Source of the DNA: Caldilinea sp.
GTDB taxonomy: Bacteria > Chloroflexota > Anaerolineae > Caldilineales > Caldilineaceae
Direction of reading: 5' to 3'
DNA length: 10,442 bases
Assembly: GCA_026389955.1 (NCBI GenBank)
Contig: JAPLGY010000711.1
Coordinates: 1 to 10,442 of the forward strand
Shown: piece after piece, positions 6,090 to 10,442 of the stretch
How the letters are laid out: the number at the start of each line of letters is the position of its first letter
Numbering within the stretch: the stretch's first letter is position 1
The notes under the pieces: model-generated
The model's database searches: none
Told to the model about the DNA's origin: nothing
The model's input: the letters and a program-made list of their open reading frames with translations, nothing else
Translations under genes and position numbers: made by a program

Positions 6090-6839
6090 ATGCAGCGTTT
6101 CACCCTGCCGGTTGCGGCCCGGATCCTTGCGATGGAAAAGGACAACTACCGCACCCAGACCTTCACCCTGGCAGCCCGTCTCACCGCTCAGCCTGGCCAG
6201 TTTGTCATGGCCTGGCAGCCCCGCTTCGATGAGAAGCCCTTTTCTCTGGTTGCGGCCGACCCGGTCACGCTGATGATCACAGCGGTTGGACCTTTTACCC
6301 AGCTGGCCCACACTTTGCGGCCCGGCGACTCCCTCTGGATTCGCGGCGCGTTCGGCAACGGCTTCTGCGTGGCTCCTGAGCAGCGCCATCTGGCGCTGGT
6401 CGGCGGGGGATACGGGGTGGCCCCGCTGCTGTGGCTGGCCCGCCAGCAGCTGGCGGCTGGCCGCCAGGTCACCGTGGTGGTCGGCGCACGCACTGCGGCG
6501 GATCTGCTCTACCTCGACCGCTTCGAGCAGCTCACAGCCACAGCGCCTGCGGGCATGCTCACGCTGCGGGTGGCCACCGAAGACGGCAGCCTGGGCCACG
6601 CTGGCCGGGTGACCGATGTGTTGGCGCCGTTGATCAGTGCTGGCCACGTCGATGGCCTCTATGCCTGCGGCCCGCATGGCATGCTGGATGCCGTCGAAAA
6701 GCTGGCCCGACAGGCCAAGGTCGCCTGCCAGGCCAGCTGGGAAGCCTACATGCGCTGTGGACTCGGGATCTGCGGCTCCTGCGAACATGCAGGCAAGATA
6801 CTCTGTCTGGACGGACCTGTCCTGTCTGCAACCAGCTGA
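6090..6839 (+). CDS. pyrK: Dihydroorotate dehydrogenase electron transfer subunit (PyrK-like)
   Basis: A 249-residue iron-sulfur flavoprotein of the PyrK/ferredoxin-reductase family. In class 1B dihydroorotate dehydrogenase it carries electrons from PyrD to NAD in pyrimidine synthesis. Visible: an FAD-binding beta-barrel with KPFSLV (49-54, the RxYS-type motif), VGPFT and GDSLWIRGAFGNGF (79-92); the NAD-binding domain with VGGGYGVAPLLWLA (104-117), VVVGARTAADLLYLD and YACGPHGML (191-199); and a C-terminal [2Fe-2S] cluster Cys set 223, 228, 231, 239 (C-x4-C-x2-C-x7-C) leading to LDGPVLSA. The last gap of seven is shorter than in Bacillus-type PyrK and recalls archaeal-like forms. The frame opens at 5982, but M37 at 6090 begins the recognisable barrel, while the longer start overlaps the methyltransferase. 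No pyrD is nearby, so another redox partner is possible. Confidence 0.88.
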   Translation: MQRFTLPVAARILAMEKDNYRTQTFTLAARLTAQPGQFVMAWQPRFDEKPFSLVAADPVTLMITAVGPFTQLAHTLRPGDSLWIRGAFGNGFCVAPEQRHLALVGGGYGVAPLLWLARQQLAAGRQVTVVVGARTAADLLYLDRFEQLTATAPAGMLTLRVATEDGSLGHAGRVTDVLAPLISAGHVDGLYACGPHGMLDAVEKLARQAKVACQASWEAYMRCGLGICGSCEHAGKILCLDGPVLSATS

Positions 6840-6879
6840 CCTTGTTTGGTTCTGAAATCGCCCGCTAAAAGAGCAGAGC

Positions 6880-7221
6880 ATGGGAACCACCTTCTACCAC
6901 CAACTTCAACAGCTGCTCGACGATGGGATGTCGGTCGCGGTCGCCACGATCGTCCAGGTCAAAGGCTCGACCCCGCGCGAGGTCGGCACCAAGATGATCA
7001 TCCACCCCTACGGCAGACATCTCGGTACAGTCGGCGGTGGCTGCGGCGAAGCCGATGTGATCCGGGCCGGGCTGGATGTGCTGGTCGACGGCCAGCCGCG
7101 CACCGTGCGCATCGACCTGACCGAACCGATCCAGATGGAGAGCCTGGGGGTCTGTGGCGGCATTTTCGACGTCCTGATCGAACGCTGGAGCCCTGACCCT
7201 CCAGAGCAGGAGCCCCGATGA
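6880..7221 (+). CDS. XdhC/CoxI family protein, N-terminal domain unit
   Basis: A 113-residue stand-alone XdhC_CoxI domain. XdhC proteins bind and protect molybdenum cofactor, support its sulfuration and hand it to xanthine dehydrogenase or CO dehydrogenase-type molybdenum hydroxylases in the cytoplasm. Marks: VKGSTPREVGTKMIIHPYG (27-45), LGTVGGGCGEADVIRAGLD (48-66) with the conserved Gly-Gly-Gly-Cys, and LGVCGGIFDVLIE (89-101). It ends where a one-piece XdhC would enter the Rossmann domain, which is coded by the next gene overlapping by ATGA. Together the two give a split XdhC. The ribosome binding site is weak (AGAG). It starts 40 bases after pyrK. No molybdenum hydroxylase genes are present in the window. 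Confidence 0.9.
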   Translation: MGTTFYHQLQQLLDDGMSVAVATIVQVKGSTPREVGTKMIIHPYGRHLGTVGGGCGEADVIRAGLDVLVDGQPRTVRIDLTEPIQMESLGVCGGIFDVLIERWSPDPPEQEPR

Positions 7222-8027
7222 GACAGGCGGTGCTGGCCGCCTTGACCGCGTCTGCCGAGCGGCGTGAAGCGGTGGCCCTGGTCAGCGTTGTGGCTGCCCA
7301 GGGGGAACTGGCCGCCCTGGTGGGGCGCCATCTGGTGGTCTGGGCAGACACACGGACGCCAGTCGGCGACCTGCAGCTGGGCGACCTGCAGCTGGGCGAC
7401 CTGCAGGTAACCTGGGTCGAAGCTGCCCGCACCGCTCTGCGGCAGCGGCGCCACACCCAGCTGCACTACACGACTGCGCAAGGCGACATCCAGCTTTTTG
7501 TCGAGGTTCAGCCCCAGCCTTACTCGCTGATCATTGCCGGTGCCGGCCACGTCGCTGTCCCTCTGGCTGCGATGGCGACGCTCTGTGAGTTCACCGTGAC
7601 GGTGTTGGATGACCGCCCACAGTATGCCAACCGAACACGCTTCCCCACCGCCCATCAAGTCGTGGCCGGCCCGTTTCGAGACGAATTGCGGCGCCTGCGG
7701 GGTGGCCATCCGACCTTCGACCCACACACTTGCCTGGTCCTCGTCACCCGCGGGCACCAGCACGACGTGGAGCTCCTGCTCGAAGTGCTCGACGACCCTC
7801 TCGCCTACCTCGGCATGATCGGCAGCCGGCGCCGGATCCGAGCGGTCTTCGAGCTGCTCGAACGCCAGCGCGGCATCCCCCGCCACCGATTTGACCGGGT
7901 CCATGCCCCGATCGGGCTGGAGATCGGCGCCGAAACCCCAGCCGAGATTGCCGTGGCCATCCTGGCCGAACTGATTGCTGTCACGCGCGGGCACCCGGCA
8001 GCCGGGCGCACCGCATCCAGCCGCTGA
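7218..8027 (+). CDS. XdhC family protein, C-terminal Rossmann domain unit
   Basis: A 269-residue partner of the preceding gene, sharing ATGA with it (4-base overlap) and preceded by AGGAG at 7208-7212, so the pair is translationally coupled. Residues 100-253 are a typical XdhC Rossmann domain: LIIAGAGHVAVPLAAMA (104-120), VTVLDDRPQYANRTRFP (127-143), VLVTRGHQHDVELLLEVL (174-191), YLGMIGSRRR (197-206) and APIGLEIGAETPAEIAVAILAEL (230-252). Residues 1-84 look like a worn XdhC_CoxI domain (ALVSVVAAQGE and VGDL in place of the GSTPR and GSIGGG motifs, then WVEAARTALRQRRHTQLHY), in which the Gly-Gly-Cys motif is lost. A GDLQL repeat interrupts it. The likely role is molybdenum cofactor insertion or sulfuration for an enzyme coded elsewhere. 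Confidence 0.92.
   Translation: MRQAVLAALTASAERREAVALVSVVAAQGELAALVGRHLVVWADTRTPVGDLQLGDLQLGDLQVTWVEAARTALRQRRHTQLHYTTAQGDIQLFVEVQPQPYSLIIAGAGHVAVPLAAMATLCEFTVTVLDDRPQYANRTRFPTAHQVVAGPFRDELRRLRGGHPTFDPHTCLVLVTRGHQHDVELLLEVLDDPLAYLGMIGSRRRIRAVFELLERQRGIPRHRFDRVHAPIGLEIGAETPAEIAVAILAELIAVTRGHPAAGRTASSR
7365..7406. repeat. 15-base in-frame tandem repeat (GDLQL units)
   Basis: GGCGACCTGCAGCTG is repeated exactly twice, followed by a 12-base partial third copy. It codes GDLQL-GDLQL-GDLQ at residues 50-63 of the XdhC C-terminal unit, at the place where the family's glycine-rich loop would be. The period is divisible by three, so copy changes keep the frame. Confidence 0.9.
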
Positions 8028-8037
8028 GGAGCTCCTC
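8026..8037 (+). promoter_or_regulatory. Palindromic ribosome binding site of cutC
   Basis: GAGGAGCTCCTC is a perfect 12-base palindrome holding the GAGGAG ribosome binding site, nine bases before the GTG at 8041. It begins inside the stop codon of the XdhC gene. Such a site could fold on itself or pair between transcripts and lower initiation. It also supports the GTG as the true start. Confidence 0.6.
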
Positions 8038-8040
8038 TCT

Positions 8041-8793
8041 GTGAAACTTCTGCTGGAAGTCATCGCCACCGCCGCCCACGAATGCACTGTCATCGAACGG
8101 GCAGGGGGGGATCGCATTGAACTCTGTTCTGCGCTGGCTCTGGGCGGGCTCACCCCTTCTGCCGCTCTGGTGCAGCGGGCACGCGCGGCCACCCACCTGC
8201 CGATCCTGATGATGCTGCGCCCGCGCGAGGTGGGCTTTGCGTACAACGCGGCGGAGTTCGCCCAGATGGCACTCGACCTCAAGTTCGGCCGGGCAGCTGG
8301 GGTCAATGGCTTTGTCTTCGGCTGTCTGACCCCTGAAGGCACGGTCGATGTAGAACGCACAGCCCATCTGCTCAAGTTGGCTGGCGACACGCAGACGGTC
8401 TTCCACCGCGCCTTCGACGTCGTCCCGAACCCGGCTGCTGCGCTCGAAACGCTGATTTCGCTGGGGGTCACCCGCGTCCTGACGTCGGGCCAGCGTGCTT
8501 CTGCCCGGCAAGGGGCCCCTCTGATCCGGCAGCTGGTTCGTCAGGCGGCCGGGCGCATCGAAATTCTGCCCGGCGCTGGCGTGCGGGCAGAGCATGTTGC
8601 CGAGCTGGTGCGTGTCACCGGCGTCACCCAGGTGCATGCCTCGGCCAGCACCACGCGTCTCGACAGCTCGACCCATCCCCAGCCCACCCTGCACTTCGGC
8701 GGCTCCTTTCACACGCAGGGTGAGCTGTACCGCACCGTCGACCCTGCCCAGATCGCCGCCCTGCGGGCAGCCCTGGACTCCCTGACTCCCTGA
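8041..8793 (+). CDS. cutC: CutC family protein (copper homeostasis protein CutC)
   Basis: A 250-residue TIM-barrel protein of the CutC family, linked historically to copper tolerance; its biochemical activity is still debated. The whole family pattern is visible: LLEVIATAAHECTVIERAGGDRIELCSAL (Leu4 to Leu32), GGLTPS (35-40), MMLRPREVGFAYNAAEF, GVNGFVFGCLTPEGTVD (87-103), TVFHRAFDVVPNP (119-131), RVLTSGQRASARQGAPLI (145-162), GRIEILPGAGV (171-181) and VHASAS (198-203). Length is normal (about 245-250). The frame opens at 7975, but the extra 22 residues overlap the XdhC gene and resemble nothing. GTG at 8041, with GAGGAG nine bases upstream, begins the conserved strand. The last residues DSLTP and the TGA stop come from the CTCCCTGA repeat array. 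It follows the XdhC gene by 13 bases and so is likely cotranscribed. Confidence 0.93.
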   Translation: MKLLLEVIATAAHECTVIERAGGDRIELCSALALGGLTPSAALVQRARAATHLPILMMLRPREVGFAYNAAEFAQMALDLKFGRAAGVNGFVFGCLTPEGTVDVERTAHLLKLAGDTQTVFHRAFDVVPNPAAALETLISLGVTRVLTSGQRASARQGAPLIRQLVRQAAGRIEILPGAGVRAEHVAELVRVTGVTQVHASASTTRLDSSTHPQPTLHFGGSFHTQGELYRTVDPAQIAALRAALDSLTP

Positions 8794-8838
8794 CTCCCTG
8801 GCTCCCTGACCCTGACTCCCTGACTCCCTGACTCCCTG
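8777..8838. repeat. 8-base tandem repeat array (ACTCCCTG) between convergent genes
   Basis: Seven copies of ACTCCCTG (one with G for A at 8801) plus one shortened copy ACCCTG (8809-8814). The array begins in the last codons of cutC, contains its stop (8791-8793), and ends one base short of the dehydrogenase stop (8840-8842). It fills the entire 46-base space between the two convergent genes. No hairpin terminator is visible there, so transcription from both sides must end in or past the array. Confidence 0.93.
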
Positions 8839-8839
8839 A

Positions 8840-9721
8840 CTACGCCTGGGCCAGCCGCCCGCCCACCCGCAGCATCGTCTCCCCGAGCACAGGGGTCTGC
8901 AGTGCCAGGACCAGCGCCCGATAGAGGAGGCTGGGCACATAGATGACCTGTCCATTGCCCACTGCGTCCAGCGAACGCTGCACGACCGTCTGTGCAGACT
9001 GCCACATAAACGCTGGGTAGGTGTGGGGTTTGAAATTCTGATAGTCAGGGGTGGAATGGAACTCGGTGTGGGTGAACCCTGGGCAGAGCGCCTGCACAAA
9101 GACCCCTGTCCCATGCAGCTCGTAGTGCAACGTCTCTGAGAAGGCATTGAGAAAGGCTTTGGTCGCCGAGTAGTTGACATTGCCGCGCAGCCGGATGTAA
9201 GCGGCGACCGAGGAGACATTGATCAGGGCGCCGTATCGGTGGTGGAGCAGCGCGGGCAGGGCAGCCTGTGTCAGCCGCATGGCCGCCATGACGTGCAGGT
9301 ACACCATCTCCTGCTGGCGCAGAGGGTCGGAGCGGACAAACTGGCCTACGGTCCCAAAGCCAGCGTTGTTGACCAGGATGGCCAGGTTGTCCAGCTGCCG
9401 AATCGTCGCCTCGACCTGAGCGACCCCTGTCTCCTGGGCCAGGTCGGCGGCCAGGACCGTACAGCGCACGCCCTTCTCTGCTTCGATCGTGCGGGCGAGT
9501 TCGGTGAGTCGGGTAGCCCGCCGGGCGACCAGCAGCAGGTCAAAGCCGCGCCCGGCCAGCTGGCGTGCAAATTCTGCGCCGATGCCTGCTGAGGCGCCTG
9601 TCACCAACGCTGTCAGCGGTGCGGAGGGGTTGCGCGGGTGCCAGACAAAGCGGCCGGGCGCGTTGCGCGGCGCTGTCTGAGCTGTGGCTGGGCTCTGGGC
9701 CCCAAAAGGGTTCAATGACAT
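8840..9721 (-). CDS. Short-chain dehydrogenase/reductase (SDR), DltE-like
   Basis: A 293-residue NAD(P)-dependent oxidoreductase of the classical SDR type (COG0300-like). The first about 34 residues are a Pro/Ala-rich lead that is not part of the fold. Then come the nucleotide loop TGASAGIG (41-48), LLLVARRATRL (62-72; Arg-rich after strand 2, which favours NADP), AADL (91-94), LVNNAGFGTVGQF (116-128), INVSSVAAY (167-175) with the catalytic Ser near 171, YSATK (184-188) with Tyr and Lys, and CPGFTHTEF (213-221). The fourth catalytic position, usually Asn in strand-helix 4, reads His143 (YLHVMAAMRLT). A hydrophobic C-terminus (VIYVPSLLYRALVLALQTP) suggests membrane contact or lipid substrates (inference). 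The ATG at 9721 has AAGGA six bases upstream and overlaps the end of the RNA methyltransferase gene by 10 bases. It ends at the repeat array. Confidence 0.92.
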   Translation of the reverse strand: MSLNPFGAQSPATAQTAPRNAPGRFVWHPRNPSAPLTALVTGASAGIGAEFARQLAGRGFDLLLVARRATRLTELARTIEAEKGVRCTVLAADLAQETGVAQVEATIRQLDNLAILVNNAGFGTVGQFVRSDPLRQQEMVYLHVMAAMRLTQAALPALLHHRYGALINVSSVAAYIRLRGNVNYSATKAFLNAFSETLHYELHGTGVFVQALCPGFTHTEFHSTPDYQNFKPHTYPAFMWQSAQTVVQRSLDAVGNGQVIYVPSLLYRALVLALQTPVLGETMLRVGGRLAQA

Positions 9722-10442
9722 TGCGGTTCCTTGCCGGTCTGCACCGGCCTTCGTTCCTCTGGCAGCTTCCCCCTGCCAGGGGGCGGGGGGTCGGGCAAGG
9801 CGAGCCGGCGTTGGCGCACCCCTTCATACAACAACAGAGCAGTTGCGGTCGCCAGGTTGAGGCTGTCCGCGGTGCCGTACATCGGAATTGTCACCGCAGC
9901 GTCGAGCGTGGCTCGCCAGAAGGGGCTGAGCCCCTCGGCCTCGCTGCCCATCACCAGAGCGACCGGGCCGGTCAGATCGACCGCCGTATAGGGGGTGTGG
10001 GCCTCTGGGGTGGCGCCGACCAGACGGATCTGTCGGGCGCGCAGCCAGCCTGCCGCCTGTTCAGCGGCCGCCTCGGCCACCGGGACAGTAAAGAGCGTGC
10101 CGAGGCTGGCGCGCACGACATTGGGGTTGTGGACATCGACTCCTCCACAGACGATCACCCCATCTATCCCTGCTGCATCGGCCGTGCGCAAAATGGCCCC
10201 CAGGTTGCCGGGCTTTTCCGGTCGGTCGATCACGGCCAGAAAAGGGGGAGTGCCGAGCGGGAGCTTCTCCAGCCGGGTTTCCAGATAGGGAACGACCAGC
10301 ACGATGCCGCCGCTCTCCTCGCGCACGGCCAGTCTGGCAAACAATTCCTGGGAGAGGAGCCAGAGTCGGCAGCGCCGCTCTGCGTCGAGCGCAGTCAAGA
10401 GCGCCAGTGCGTCTCGGGCAGCCGGCGCATCGACGAACGCCG
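9712..10442 (-). CDS. TrmH/SpoU-family RNA 2'-O-methyltransferase (cut by right window edge)
   Basis: The last 242 residues of a SPOUT-class enzyme that methylates the 2'-hydroxyl of a tRNA or rRNA ribose with S-adenosylmethionine. The frame stays open to the window edge, so the start is missing. The visible N-terminal part (LLSQELFARLAVREESGGIVLVV) matches the substrate-binding domain that ends at an LAV/ILAVV strand. The SPOUT domain follows: RPEKPGNLGAILRTADAAGIDGVIV (motif 1), HNPNVVRASLGTLFTVPV, VALVMGSEAEGLS (motif 2) and IPMYGTADSLNLATATALLLYE (motif 3), which forms the trefoil knot. The tail after RQRRLALP is Pro/Arg/Glu-rich. It overlaps the dehydrogenase start by 10 bases and probably shares its transcript. 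The target nucleotide cannot be told; RlmB- or TsnR-like rRNA activity is as likely as tRNA. Confidence 0.92.
   Translation of the reverse strand, partial: AFVDAPAARDALALLTALDAERRCRLWLLSQELFARLAVREESGGIVLVVPYLETRLEKLPLGTPPFLAVIDRPEKPGNLGAILRTADAAGIDGVIVCGGVDVHNPNVVRASLGTLFTVPVAEAAAEQAAGWLRARQIRLVGATPEAHTPYTAVDLTGPVALVMGSEAEGLSPFWRATLDAAVTIPMYGTADSLNLATATALLLYEGVRQRRLALPDPPPPGRGKLPEERRPVQTGKEPQCH
9733..9748. repeat. GC hairpin just upstream of the SDR ribosome binding site
   Basis: GCCGGT, loop CTGC, ACCGGC: a perfect 6-base-pair stem adjoining the AAGGA site (9728-9732, minus strand) of the dehydrogenase. It lies inside the last codons of the RNA methyltransferase gene. It resembles the hairpin placed ahead of the methyltransferase ribosome binding site at 5225-5243. 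Confidence 0.5.

Noticed and set aside
7975..8040. N-terminal extension of cutC (22 more codons)
   Set aside because: It overlaps the XdhC end in another frame, and the GTG with a strong ribosome binding site begins the conserved first strand.
8777..8838. CRISPR array
   Set aside because: The 8-base units are directly adjacent, with no spacers and no cas genes.
7008..9219. Two long minus-strand frames (487 and 412 codons) across the XdhC, cutC and SDR genes
   Set aside because: They are antisense or out-of-frame shadows. The second reads through the 8-base array as a SQGVRESG-type low-complexity peptide, which is open only because the reverse array has no stops.
9761..9794. C-run/G-run hairpin near the end of the RNA methyltransferase gene as a terminator
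   Set aside because: It lies within coding sequence, has no U-tract on the minus strand, and a cotranslated gene follows immediately.

Overview
The window is GC-rich chromosomal DNA from a bacterium. It is densely packed with housekeeping and accessory metabolic genes: 4-base overlaps, short spacers, and long antisense open frames of the kind high-GC DNA produces. I see no phage, transposon, CRISPR, plasmid or RNA genes. Gene content (plant-type glutaminyl cyclase, an AspT/YidE-type transporter, XdhC split in two, a PyrK with an archaeal-looking iron-sulfur spacing) and the CTCCCTGA short-repeat array make a Chloroflexota-like host my best guess. That is inference from resemblance only.

Layout. 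Left block, minus strand, read right to left from about 3.4 kb to 1: a membrane-anchored glutaminyl-peptide cyclotransferase, then purD, a divergent purN-like formyltransferase whose GTG start overlaps the purD stop, and the first 111 codons of a zinc alcohol dehydrogenase that runs off the left edge. purD, purN-like and the dehydrogenase look like one transcript from a promoter at about 2.43-2.46 kb. At 3393-3550 is a divergent control region with convincing promoters facing both ways and three copies of a TTTGTCA core.

Middle block, plus strand, 3.55-8.79 kb: AspT-fold transporter with two TrkA-C domains, a class I SAM-dependent methyltransferase, pyrK, two overlapping genes that together make an XdhC-type molybdenum hydroxylase maturation factor, and cutC. 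Gaps are 68, 59, 40, -4 and 13 bases, so this may be one long operon with an internal promoter before pyrK. Right block, minus strand, from 10.44 kb down to 8.84 kb: a TrmH/SpoU RNA methyltransferase cut by the right edge, then an overlapping short-chain dehydrogenase. cutC and the dehydrogenase converge on an 8-base tandem repeat that fills the space between them.

Functional links. purD and the purN-like gene are consecutive steps of purine synthesis, but the second protein lacks residues expected at a working active site. pyrK is the electron-transfer subunit of class 1B dihydroorotate dehydrogenase, yet no pyrD is present. XdhC normally serves a molybdenum hydroxylase, also absent here. 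The middle block therefore looks like a set of accessory subunits whose partners lie elsewhere. I find no clear new multi-gene system. The best leads are the incomplete formyltransferase, the all-frame stop repeat between cutC and the dehydrogenase, the palindrome-bearing possible leaderless promoter of pyrK, and the repeat-bearing divergent promoter region.
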